64,000 nt of DNA, taken from NCBI GenBank assembly GCA_030435675.1, contig CM059624.1, forward strand, positions 16,673,769 through 16,737,768. Direction: 5' to 3'. The notes beneath the pieces were generated by a model that made no database searches, was not told the DNA's origin, and saw nothing but the letters and a program-made list of their open reading frames with translations. The DNA is from Steinernema hermaphroditum. Its lineage: Eukaryota > Nematoda > Chromadorea > Rhabditida > Steinernematidae. The position numbers were made by a program, and so were the translations under genes. Below, piece after piece: positions 50,231 to 62,500 of this stretch; the stretch's first letter is position 1, and the number at the start of each line of letters is the position of its first letter.

Positions 50231-53200
50231 CTCTTGCTGTGAGCAAGGGCCCTGCTGTCTCGAATTGAAAGTTTTGCAGGAAACTAAGATAGTCCACAGT
50301 AATCCCAACGGGAATAGGCGCGTTCGATCAGGCTCGTGCAGTTCTACAAGATCCAATCATAAAAATGCTATGGTACTTTGGAGCAGGAGGGTCAGATGCA
50401 GAACTCTTTGCATGAACAAGGCCCTATCTGTCTCGAATTGAAAGTTTTGCAGGAAACTAAGATAGTCCACAGTAATCCCAACGGGAATAGGCGCGTTCGA
50501 TCAGGCTCGTGCAGTTCTACAAGATCCAATCATAAAAATGCTATGGTACTTTGGAGCAGGAGGGTCAGATGCAGAGCTCTTGGTGTGAGCAAGGGCCCTG
50601 CTGTCTCGAATTGAAAGTTTTGCAGGAAACTAAGATAGTCCACAGTAATCCCAACGGGAATAGGCGCGTTCGATCAGGCTCGTGCAGTTCTACAAGATCC
50701 AATCATAAAAATGCTATGGTACTTTGGAGCAGGAGGGTCAGATGCAGAACTCTTTGCATGAACAAGGCCCTATCTGTCTCGAATTGAAAGTTTTGCAGGA
50801 AACTAAGATAGTCCACAGTAATCCCAACGGGAATAGGCGCGTTCGATCAGGCTCGTGCAGTTCTACAAGATCCAATCATAAAAATGCTATGGTACTTTGG
50901 AGCAGGAGGGTCAGATGCAGAACTCTTGGTGTGAGCAAGGGCCCTGCTGTCTCGAATTGAAAGTTTTGCAGGAAACTAAGATAGTCCACAGGAAATCCAA
51001 CGAGAGTAGGCGCGTTCGATCAGGCTCGTGCAGTTCTACAAGATCCAATCATAAAAATGCTATGGTACTTTGGAGCAGGAGGGTCAGATGCAGAACTCTT
51101 TGCTTGAACAAGGGCCCTAGCTGTCTCGAATTGAAAGTTTTGCAGGAAACTAAGATAGTCCACAGTAATCCCAACGGGAATAGGCGCGTTCGATCAGGCT
51201 CGTGCAGTTCTACAAGATCCAATCATAAAAATGCTATGGTACTTTGGAGCAGGAGGGTCAGATGCAGAACTCTTTGCATGAACAAGGGCCCTATCTGTCT
51301 CGAATTGAAAGTTTTGCAGGAAACTAAGATAGTCCACAGTAATCCCAACGGGAATAGGCGCGTTCGATCAGGCTCGTGCAGTTCTACAAGATCCAATCAT
51401 AAAAATGCTATGGTACTTTGGAGCAGGAGGGTCAGATGCAGAACTCTTTGCTGTGAGCAAGGGCCCTGCTGTCTCGAATTGAAAGTTTTGCAGGAAACTA
51501 AGATAGTCCACAGTAATCCCAACGGGAATAGGCGCGTTCGATCAGGCTCGTGCAGTTCTACAAGATCCAATCATAAAAATGCTATGGTACTTTGGAGCAG
51601 GAGGGTCAGATGCAGAGCTCTTGGTGTGAGCAAGGGCCCTGCTGTCTCGAATTGAAAGTTTTGCAGGAAACTAAGATAGTCCACAGGAAATCCAACGAGA
51701 GTAGGCGCGTTCGATCAGGCTCGTGCAGTTCTACAAGATCCAATCATAAAAATGCTATGGTACTTTGGAGCAGGAGGGTCAGATGCAGAACTCTTTGCAT
51801 GAACAAGGGCCCTATCTGTCTCGAATTGAAAGTTTTGCAGGAAACTAAGATAGTCCACAGTAATCCCAACGGGAATAGGCGCGTTCGATCAGGCTCGTGC
51901 AGTTCTACAAGATCCAATCATAAAAATGCTATGGTACTTTGGAGCAGGAGGGTCAGATGCAGAACTCTTGGTGTGAGCAAGGGCCCTGCTGTCTCGAATT
52001 GAAAGTTTTGCAGGAAACTAAGATAGTCCACAGGAAATCCAACGAGAGTAGGCGCGTTCGATCAGGCTCGTGCAGTTCTACAAGATCCAATCATAAAAAT
52101 GCTATGGTACTTTGGAGCAGGAGGGTCAGATGCAGAACTCTTTGCATGAACAAGGGCCCTGCTGTCTCGAATTGAAAGTTTTGCAGGAAACTAAGATAGT
52201 CCACAGTAATCCCAACGGGAATAGGCGCGTTCGATCAGGCTCGTGCAGTTCTACAAGATCCAATCATAAAAATGCTATGGTACTTTGGAGCAGGAGGGTC
52301 AGATGCAGAGCTCTTTGCGTGAGCAAGGGCCCTAGCTGTCTCGAATTGAAAGTTTTGCAGGAAACTAAGATAGTCCACAGGAAATCCAACGGGAGTAGGC
52401 GCGTTCGATCAGGCTCGTGCAGTTCTACAAGATCCAATCATAAAAATGCTATGGTACTTTGGAGCAGGAGGGTCAGATGCAGAACTCTTTGCATGAACAA
52501 GGGCCCTATCTGTCTCGAATTGAAAGTTTTGCAGGAAACTAAGATAGTCCACAGTAATCCCAACGGGAATAGGCGCGTTCGATCAGGCTCGTGCAGTTCT
52601 ACAAGATCCAATCATAAAAATGCTATGGTACTTTGGAGCAGGAGGGTCAGATGCAGAGCTCTTGGTGTGAGCAAGGGCCCTGCTGTCTCGAATTGAAAGT
52701 TTTGCAGGAAACTAAGATAGTCCACAGTAATCCCAACGGGAATAGGCGCGTTCGATCAGGCTCGTGCAGTTCTACAAGATCCAATCATAAAAATGCTATG
52801 GTACTTTGGAGCAGGAGGGTCAGATGCAGAACTCTTTGCATGAACAAGGGCCCTGCTGTCTCGAATTGAAAGTTTTGCAGGAAACTAAGATAGTCCACAG
52901 TAATCCCAACGGGAATAGGCGCGTTCGATCAGGCTCGTGCAGTTCTACAAGATTCCAATCATAAAAATGCTATGGTACTTTGGAGCAGGAGGGTCAGATG
53001 CAGAACTCTTTGCATGAACAAGGGCCCTAGCTGTCTCGAATTGAAAGTTTTGCAGGAAACTAAGATAGTCCACAGGAAATCCAACGAGAGTAGGCGCGTT
53101 CGATCAGGCTCGTGCAGTTCTACAAGATCCAATCATAAAAATGCTATGGTACTTTGGAGCAGGAGGGTCAGATGCAGAACTCTTTGCATGAACAAGGGCC

Positions 53201-53831
53201 CTATCTGTCTCGAATTGAAAGTTTTGCAGGAAACTAAGATAGTCCACAGTAATCCCAACGGGAATAGGCGCGTTCGATCAGGCTCGTGCAGTTCTACAAG
53301 ATCCAATCATAAAAATGCTATGGTACTTTGGAGCAGGAGGGTCAGATGCAGAGCTCTTTGCATGAACAAGGGCCCTAGCTGTCTCGAATTGAAAGTTTTG
53401 CAGGAAACTAAGATAGTCCACAGTAATCCCAACGGGAATAGGCGCGTTCGATCAGGCTCGTGCAGTTCTACAAGATCCAATCATAAAAATGCTATGGTAC
53501 TTTGGAGCAGGAGGGTCAGATGCAGAACTCTTTGCATGAACAAGGCCCTATCTGTCTCGAATTGAAAGTTTTGCAGGAAACTAAGATAGTCCACAGTAAT
53601 CCCAACGGGAATAGGCGCGTTCGATCAGGCTCGTGCAGTTCTACAAGATCCAATCATAAAAATGCTATGGTACTTTGGAGCAGGAGGGTCAGATGCAGAG
53701 CTCTTGGTGTGAGCAAGGGCCCTGCTGTCTCGAATTGAAAGTTTTGCAGGAAACTAAGATAGTCCACAGGAAATCCAACGAGAGTAGGCGCGTTCGATCA
53801 GGCTCGTGCAGTTCTACAAGATCCAATCATA

Positions 53832-53852
53832 AAAATGCTATGGTCTTTGGAG
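53832..53852 (+). repeat. Single-base hotspot deletion (GGTCTTTGG)
   Basis: GGTACTTTGG has lost its A. The copy carries GCAGAACTC. Confidence 0.85.
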
Positions 53853-56599
53853 CAGGAGGGTCAGATGCAGAACTCTTTGTATGAACAAGGCCCTAGCTGT
53901 CTCGAATTGAAAGTTTTGCAGGAAACTAAGATAGTCCACAGTAATCCCAACGGGAATAGGCGCGTTCGATCAGGCTCGTGCAGTTCTACAAGATCCAATC
54001 ATAAAAATGCTATGGTACTTTGGAGCAGGAGGGTCAGATGCAGAACTCTTTGCATGAACAAGGGCCCTATCTGTCTCGAATTGAAAGTTTTGCAGGAAAC
54101 TAAGATAGTCCACAGTAAATCCAACGGGAGTAGGCGCGTTCGATCAGGCTCGTGCAGTTCTACAAGATCCAATCATAAAAATGCTATGGTACTTTGGAGC
54201 AGGAGGGTCAGATGCAGAGCTCTTGGTGTGAGCAAGGGCCCTGCTGTCTCGAATTGAAAGTTTTGCAGGAAACTAAGATAGTCCACAGTAATCCCAACGG
54301 GAATAGGCGCGTTCGATCAGGCTCGTGCAGTTCTACAAGATCCAATCATAAAAATGCTATGGTACTTTGGAGCAGGAGGGTCAGATGCAGAACTCTTTGC
54401 ATGAACAAGGGCCCTATCTGTCTCGAATTGAAAGTTTTGCAGGAAACTAAGATAGTCCACAGTAATCCCAACGGGAATAGGCGCGTTCGATCAGGCTCGT
54501 GCAGTTCTACAAGATCCAATCATAAAAATGCTATGGTACTTTGGAGCAGGAGGGTCAGATGCAGAGCTCTTGGTGTGAGCAAGGGCCCTGCTGTCTCGAA
54601 TTGAAAGTTTTGCAGGAAACTAAGATAGTCCACAGGAAATCCAACGAGAGTAGGCGCGTTCGATCAGGCTCGTGCAGTTCTACAAGATCCAATCATAAAA
54701 ATGCTATGGTACTTTGGAGCAGGAGGGGTCAGATGCATAACTCTTTGTATGATCAAGGGCCCTAGCTGTCTCGAATTGAAAGTTTTGCAGGAAACTAAGA
54801 TAGTCCACAGTAATCCCAACGGGAATAGGCGCGTTCGATCAGGCTCGTGCAGTTCTACAAGATCCAATCATAAAAATGCTATGGTACTTTGGAGCAGGAG
54901 GGTCAGATGCAGAACTCTTGTGCATGAACAAGGCCCTATCTGTCTCGAATTGAAAGTTTTGCAGGAAACTAAGATAGTCCACAGTAAATCCAACGGGAGT
55001 AGGCGCGTTCGATCAGGCTCGTGCAGTTCTACAAGATCCAATCATAAAAATGCTATGGTACTTTGGAGCAGGAGGGTCAGATGCAGAACTCTTTGCATGA
55101 ACAAGGGCCCTATCTGTCTCGAATTGAAAGTTTTGCAGGAAACTAAGATAGTCCACAGTAATCCCAACGGGAATAGGCGCGTTCGATCAGGCTCGTGCAG
55201 TTCTACAAGATCCAATCATAAAAATGCTATGGTACTTTGGAGCAGGAGGGTCAGATGCAGAACTCTTTGAGTGAGCAAGGCCCTAGCTGTCTCGAATTGA
55301 AAGTTTTGCAGGAAACTAAGATAGTCCACAGTAATCCCAACGGGAATAGGCGCGTTCGATCAGGCTCGTGCAGTTCTACAAGATCCAATCATAAAAATGA
55401 TATGGTACTTTGGAGCAGGAGGGTCAGATGCAGAGCTCTTGGTGTGAGCAAGGGCCCTGCTGTCTCGAATTGAAAGTTTTGCAGGAAACTAAGATAGTCC
55501 ACAGGAAATCCAACGAGAGTAGGGCGCGTTCGATCAGGCTCGTGCAGTTCTACAAGATCCAATCATAAAAATGCTATGGTACTTTGGAGCAGGAGGGTCA
55601 GATGCATAACTCTTTGTATGAACAAGGCCCTAACTGTCTCGAATTGAAAGTTTTGCAGGAAACTAAGATAGTCCACAGTAATCCCAACGGGAATAGGCGC
55701 GTTCGATCAGGCTCGTGCAGTTCTACAAGATCCAATCATAAAAATGCTATGGTACTTTGGAGCAGGAGGGTCAGATGCAGAGCTCTTGGTGTGAGCAAGG
55801 GCCCTGCTGTCTCGAATTGAAAGTTTTGCAGGAAACTAAGATAGTCCACAGTAATCCCAACGGGAATAGGCGCGTTCGATCAGGCTCGTGCAGTTCTACA
55901 AGATCCAATCATAAAAATGCTATGGTACTTTGGAGCAGGAGGGTCAGATGCAGAACTCTTTGCATGAACAAGGCCCTATCTGTCTCGAATTGAAAGTTTT
56001 GCAGGAAACTAAGATAGTCCACAGTAATCCCAACGGGAATAGGCGCGTTCGATCAGGCTCGTGCAGTTCTACAAGATCCAATCATAAAAATGATATGGTA
56101 CTTTGGAGCAGGAGGGTCAGATGCAGAGCTCTTTGTATGAACAAGGGCCCTAGCTGTCTCGAATTGAAAGTTTTGCAGGAAACTAAGATAGTCCACAGTA
56201 AATCCAGCGGGAGTAGGCGCGTTCGATCAGGCTCGTGCAGTTCTACAACATCCAATCATAAAAATGCTATGGTACTTTGGAGCCGGAGGGTCAGATGCAG
56301 AGCTCTTTGTATGAACAAGGGCCCTAGCTGTCTCGAATTGAAAGTTTTGCAGGAAACTAAGATAGTCCACAGTAATCCCAACGGGAATAGGCGCGTTCGA
56401 TCAGGCTCGTGCAGTTCTACAAGATCCAATCATAAAAATGCTATGGTACTTTGGAGCAGGAGGGTCAGATGCAGAACTCTTTGCATGAACAAGGCCCTAT
56501 CTGTCTCGAATTGAAAGTTTTGCAGGAAACTAAGATAGTCCACAGTAATCCGAACGGGAATAGGCGCGTTCGATCAGGCTCGTGCAGTTCTACAAGATG

Positions 56600-58700
56600 G
56601 AATCATAAAAATGATATGGTACTTTGGAGCAGGAGGGTCAGATGCAGAGCTCTTGGTGTGAGCAAGGGCCCTGCTGTCTCGAATTGAAAGTTTTGCAGGA
56701 AACTAAGATAGTCCACAGGAAATCCAACGAGAGTAGGGGCGTTCGATCAGGCTCGTGCAGTTCTACAAGATCCAATCATAAAAATGCTATGTACTTTGGA
56801 GCAGGAGGGTCAGATGCATAACTCTTTGTATGAACAAGGCCCTAACTGTCTCGAATTGAAAGTTTTGCAGGAAACTAAGATAGTCCACAGTAATCCGAAC
56901 GGGAATAGGCGCGTTCGATCAGGCTCGTGCAGTTCTACAAGATGGAATCATAAAAATGATATGGTACTTTGGAGCAGGAGGGTCAGATGCAGAACTCTTT
57001 GCATGAACAAGGCCCTATCTGTCTCGAATTGAAAGTTTTGCAGGAAACTAAGATAGTCCACAGTAAATCCAACGTGAGTAGGCGCGTTCGATCAGGCTCG
57101 TGCAGTTCTACAAGATCCAATCATAAAAATGCTATGGTACTTTGGAGCAGGAGGGTCAGATGCAGAGCTCTTTGCATGAACAAGGGCCCTATCTGTCTCG
57201 AATTGAAAGTTTTGCAGGAAACTAAGATAGTCCACAGTAATTCCAACGGGAATAGGCGCGTTCGATCAGGCTCGTGCAGTTCTACAAGATCCAATCATAA
57301 AAATGCTATGGTACTTTGGAGCAGGAGGGTCAGATGCAGAACTCTTTGCATGAACAAGGCCCTATCTGTCTCGAATTGAAAGTTTTGCAGGAAACTAAGA
57401 TAGTCCACAGTAATCCCAACGGGAATAGGCGCGTTCGATCAGGCTCGTGCAGTTCTACAAGATGCAATCATAAAAATGATATGGTACTTTGGAGCAGGAG
57501 GGTCAGATGCAGAGCTCTTGGTGTGAGCAAGGGCCCTGCTGTCTCGAATTGAAAGTTTTGCAGGAAACTAAGGTAGTCCACAGGAAATCCAACGAGAGTA
57601 GGGGCGTTCGATCAGGCTCGTGCAGTTCTACAAGATCCAATCATAAAAATCGGAGCAGGAGGGGTCAGATGCATAACTCTTTGTATGAACAAGGCCCTAA
57701 CTGTCTCGAATTGAAAGTTTTGCAGGAAACTAAGATAGTCCACAGTAATCCGAACGGGAATAGGCGCGTTCGATCAGGCTCGTGCAGTTCTACAAGATGG
57801 AATCATAAAAATGATATGGTACTTTGGAGCAGGAGGGTCAGATGCAGAACTCTTTGCATGAACAAGGCCCTATCTGTCTCGAATTGAAAGTTTTGCAGGA
57901 AACTAAGATAGTCCACAGTAAATCCAACGTGAGTAGGCGCGTTCGATCAGGCTCGTGCAGTTCTACAAGATCCAATCATAAAAATGCTATGGTACTTTGG
58001 AGCAGGAGGGTCAGATGCAGAGCTCTTGGTGTGAGCAAGGGCCCTGCTGTCTCGAATTGAAAGTTTTGCAGGAAACTAAGATAGTCCACAGTAATCCCAA
58101 CGGGAATAGGCGCGTTCGATCAGGCTCGTGCAGTTCTACAAGATCCAATCATAAAAATGCTATGGTACTTTGGAGCAGGAGGGTCAGATGCAGAACTCTT
58201 TGCATGAACAAGGCCCTATCTGTCTCGAATTGAAAGTTTTGCAGGAAACTAAGATAGTCCACAGTAATCCGAACGGGAATAGGCGCGTTCGATCAGGCTC
58301 GTGCAGTTCTACAAGATGGAATCATAAAAATGATATGGTATTTTGGAGCAGGAGGGTCAGATGCAGAGCTCTTGGTGTGAGCAAGGGCCCTGCTGTCTCG
58401 AATTGAAAGTTTTGCAGGAAACTAAGGTAGTCCACAGGAAATCCAACGAGAGTAGGGGCGTTCGATCAGGCTCGTGCAGTTCTACAAGATCCAATCATAA
58501 AAATGGCGGAGCAGGAGGGGTCAGATGCATAACTCTTTGTATGGAAACAAGGCCCTAACTGTCTCGAATTGAAAGTTTTGCAGGAAACTAAGATAGTCCA
58601 CAGTAATCCGAACGGGAATAGGCGCGTTCGATCAGGCTCGTGCAGTTCTACAAGATGGAATCATAAAAATGATATGGTACTTTGGAGCAGGAGGGTCAGA
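56600..58700. repeat. 5-monomer higher-order unit, about 854-865 bp (zone D)
   Basis: GTAGGGGCG lies at 56733, 57598 and 58452. The spacings are 865 bp (five full units) and 854 bp (five units with one hotspot deletion). The order of types matches the 16.3-18.0 kb unit, including CTAAGGTAGTCC, the AAAAATCGGAGC junction at 57649, the linked AAGATGG and GATATGG pair, and GTAAATCCAACGTGAG. It appears to be the same higher-order unit 40 kb away. Confidence 0.75.
58499..58560 (+). repeat. Hotspot variant AAAAATGGCGGAGCAGG with a TATGGAAACAAGG insertion
   Basis: This copy has a hotspot deletion whose junction is one or two bases different from its neighbours. It also has two extra bases in TGTATGGAAACAAGG (normally TGTATGAACAAGG). 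GCATAACTC lies between them. Confidence 0.83.
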
Positions 58701-59532
58701 TGCAGAACTCTTTGCATGAACAAGGCCCTATCTGTCTCGAATTGAAAGTTTTGCAGGAAACTAAGATAGTCCACAGTAAATCCAACGGGAGTAGGCGCGT
58801 TCGATCAGGCTCGTGCAGTTCTACAAGATCCAATCATAAAAATGCTATGGTACTTTGGAGCAGGAGGGTCAGATGCAGAACTCTTTGCATGAACAAGGCC
58901 CTATCTGTCTCGAATTGAAAGTTTTGCAGGAAACTAAGATAGTCCACAGTAAATCCAACGGGAGTAGGCGCGTTCGATCAGGCTCGTGCAGTTCTACAAG
59001 ATCCAATCATAAAAATGCTATGGTACTTTGGAGCAGGAGGGTCAGATGCAGAGCTCTTGGTGTGAGCAAGGGCCCTGCTGTCTCGAATTGAAAGTTTTGC
59101 AGGAAACTAAGATAGTCCACAGTAATCCCAACGGGAATAGGCGCGTTCGATCAGGCTCGTGCAGTTCTACAAGATCCAATCATAAAAATGCTATGGTACT
59201 TTGGAGCAGGAGGGTCAGATGCAGAACTCTTTGCATGAACAAGGCCCTATCTGTCTCGAATTGAAAGTTTTGCAGGAAACTAAGATAGTCCACAGTAATC
59301 CGAACGGGAATAGGCGCGTTCGATCAGGCTCGTGCAGTTCTACAAGATGGAATCATAAAAATGATATGGTAATTTGGAGCAGGAGGGGTCAGATGCAGAA
59401 CTCTTTGTATGAACAAGGGCCCTATCTGTCTCGAATTGAAAGTTTTGCAGGAAACTAAGATAGTCCACAGTAAATCCAACGAGAGTAGGGGCGTTCGATC
59501 AGGCTCGTGCAGTTCTACAAGATCCAATCATA

Positions 59533-59570
59533 AAAATATATCGGAGCAGGAGGGGTCAGATGCATAACTC
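59533..59570 (+). repeat. Hotspot variant AAAAATATATCGGAGCAGG
   Basis: The bases between AAAAAT and CGGAGCAGG are ATAT in place of GCTATGGTACTTTG. GAGGGG and GCATAACTC follow. Confidence 0.85.
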
Positions 59571-62293
59571 TTTGTATGAACAAGGCCCTAACTGTCTCGA
59601 ATTGAAAGTTTTGCAGGAAACTAAGATAGTCCACAGTAATCCGAACGGGAATAGGCGCGTTCGATCAGGCTCGTGCAGTTCTACAAGATGGAATCATAAA
59701 AATGATATGGTACTTTGGAGGAGGAGGGTCAGATGCAGAACTCTTTGCATGAACAAGGCCCTATCTGTCTCGAATTGAAAGTTTTGCAGGAAACTAAGAT
59801 AGTCCACAGTAATCCCAACGGGAATAGGCGCGTTCGATCAGGCTCGTGCAGTTCTACAAGATCCAATCATAAAAATGCTATGGTACTTTGGAGCAGGAGG
59901 GTCAGATGCAGAGCTCTTTGCATGAACAAGGCCCTATCTGTCTCGAATTGAAAGTTTTGCAGGAAACTAAGATAGTCCACAGTAATCCGAACGGGAATAG
60001 GCGCGTTCGATCAGGCTCGTGCAGTTCTACAAGATCCAATCATAAAAATGATATGGTACTTTGGAGCAGGAGGGTCAGATGCAGAGCTCTTTGCATGAAC
60101 AAGGCCCTATCTGTCTCGAATTGAAAGTTTTGCAGGAAACTAAGATAGTCCACAGTAATCCCAACGGGAATAGGCGCGTTCGATCAGGCTCGTGCAGTTC
60201 TACAAGATCCAATCATAAAAATGCTATGGTACTTTGGAGCAGGAGGGTCAGATGCAGAGCTCTTGGTGTGAGCAAGGGCCCTGCTGTCTCGAATTGAAAG
60301 TTTTGCAGGAAACTAAGATAGTCCACAGTAATCCGAACGGGAATAGGCGCGTTCGATCAGGCTCGTGCAGTTCTACAAGATGGAATCATAAAAATGATAT
60401 GGTACTTTGGAGCAGGAGGGTCAGATGCAGAACTCTTTGCATGAACAAGGCCCTATCTGTCTCGAATTGAAAGTTTTGCAGGAAACTAAGATAGTCCACA
60501 GTAAATCCAACGAGAGTAGGCGCGTTCGATCAGGCTCGTGCAGTTCTACAAGATCCAATCATAAAAATGCTATGGTACTTTGGAGCAGGAGGGTCAGATG
60601 CAGAACTCTTTGCATGAACAAGGCCCTATCTGTCTCGAATTGAAAGTTTTGCAGGAAACTAAGATAGTCCACAGTAAATCCAACGGGAGTAGGCGCGTTC
60701 GATCAGGCTCGTGCAGTTCTACAAGATCCAATCATAAAAATGCTATGGTACTTTGGAGCAGGAGGGTCAGATGCAGAACTCTTTGCATGAACAAGGCCCT
60801 ATCTGTCTCGAATTGAAAGTTTTGCAGGAAACTAAGATAGTCCACAGTAAATCCAACGGGAGTAGGCGCGTTCGATCAGGCTCGTGCAGTTCTACAAGAT
60901 CCAATCATAAAAATGCTATGGTACTTTGGAGCAGGAGGGTCAGATGCAGAGCTCTTGGTGTGAACAAGGGCCCTGCTGTCTCGAATTGAAAGTTTTGCAG
61001 GAAACTAAGATAGTCCACAGTAATCCCAACGGGAATAGGCGCGTTCGATCAGGCTCGTGCAGTTCTACAAGATCCAATCATAAAAATGCTATGGTACTTT
61101 GGAGCAGGAGGGTCAGATGCAGAACTCTTTGCATGAACAAGGCCCTATCTGTCTCGAATTGAAAGTTTTGCAGGAAACTAAGATAGTCCACAGTAATCCC
61201 AACGGGAATAGGCGCGTTCGATCAGGCTCGTGCAGTTCTACAAGATGGAATCATAAAAATGCTATGGTACTTTGGAGCAGGAGGGTCAGATGCAGAACTC
61301 TTTGTATGAACAAGGCCCTATCTGTCTCGAATTGAAAGTTTTGCAGGAAACTAAGATAGTCCACAGTAAATCCAACGAGAGTAGGGGCGTTCGATCAGGC
61401 TCGTGCAGTTCTACAAGATCCAATCATAAAAATGCTATGGTACTTTGGAGCGAGGAGGGTCAGATGCATAACTCTTTGTATGAACAAGGCCCTAACTGTC
61501 TCGAATTGAAAGTTTTGCAGGAAACTAAGATAGTCCACAGTAATCCCAACGGGAATAGGCGCGTTCGATCAGGCTCGTGCAGTTCTACAAGATGGAATCA
61601 TAAAAATGATATGGTACTTTGGAGCAGGAGGGTCAGATGCAGAACTCTTTGCATGAACAAGGCCCTATCTGTCTCGAATTGAAAGTTTTGCAGGAAACTA
61701 AGATAGTCCACAGTAATCCCAACGGGAATAGGCGCGTTCGATCAGGCTCGTGCAGTTCTACAAGATCCAATCATAAAAATGCTATGGTACTTTGGAGCAG
61801 GAGGGTCAGATGCAGAGCTCTTTGCATGAACAAGGCCCTATCTGTCTCGAATTGAAAGTTTTGCAGGAAACTAAGGTAGTCCACAGGAAATCCAACGAGA
61901 GTAGGGGCGTTCGATCAGGCTCGTGCAGTTCTACAAGATCCAATCATAAAAATGCTATGGTACTTTGGAGCAGGAGGGTCAGATGCAGAGCTCTTGGTGT
62001 GAGCAAGGGCCCTGCTGTCTCGAATTGAAAGTTTTGCAGGAAACTAAGATAGTCCACAGTAATCCCAACGGGAATAGGCGCGTTCGATCAGGCTCGTGCA
62101 GTTCTACAAGATCCAATCATAAAAATGCTATGGTACTTTGGAGCAGGAGGGTCAGATGCAGAACTCTTTGCATGAACAAGGCCCTATCTGTCTCGAATTG
62201 AAAGTTTTGCAGGAAACTAAGATAGTCCACAGTAATCCGAACGGGAATAGGCGCGTTCGATCAGGCTCGTGCAGTTCTACAAGATGGAATCAT

Positions 62294-62335
62294 AAAAATG
62301 TATGGTACTTTGGAGCGGAGGGGTCAGATGCATAA
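62294..62335 (+). repeat. Hotspot variant GTATGGTAC with GAGCGGAGGGG
   Basis: AAAAATGTATGGTACTTTGG is followed by GAGCGGAGGGG and GCATAACTC. It closely resembles the copy at 9225-9250, 53 kb away, which suggests shared descent of this rare type. Confidence 0.83.
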
Positions 62336-62463
62336 CTCTTTGTATGAACAAGGCCCTATCTGTCTCGAATTGAAAGTTTTGCAGGAAACTAAGATAGTCC
62401 ACAGTAAATCCAACGAGAGTAGGGGCGTTCGATCAGGCTCGTGCAGTACTACAAGATCCAATC

Positions 62464-62500
62464 ATAAAAATCTGGTTCGGAGCGGAGGGGTCAGATGCAT
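62464..62500 (+). repeat. Hotspot variant AAAAATCTGGTTCGGAGCGG
   Basis: CTGGTT replaces most of GCTATGGTACTTTG before CGGAGCGGAGGGG and GCATAACTC. The exact sequence is unique in the window. A private GTACTACAAG (normally GTTCTACAAG) lies just upstream. Confidence 0.85.

Larger units (their letters stand above)
28600..56530. repeat. Zone C of the array: GTAATCCCAACGGGAATAGG-type monomers
   Basis: This is the most uniform zone. Nearly every copy carries AGTAATCCCAACGGGAATAGG and AAGATCCAATCAT. Variation is concentrated in the GCAGAACTC/GCAGAGCTC box and in the box that follows (TTTGCATGAAC, TTTGCGTGAGC, TTGGTGTGAGC or TTGCTGTGAGC). Many copies carry GGGCCCTATC or GGGCCCTAGC and are 174 bp long. 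Isolated copies of the zone A type (GGAAATCC) are interspersed. No gene seen. Confidence 0.78.
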
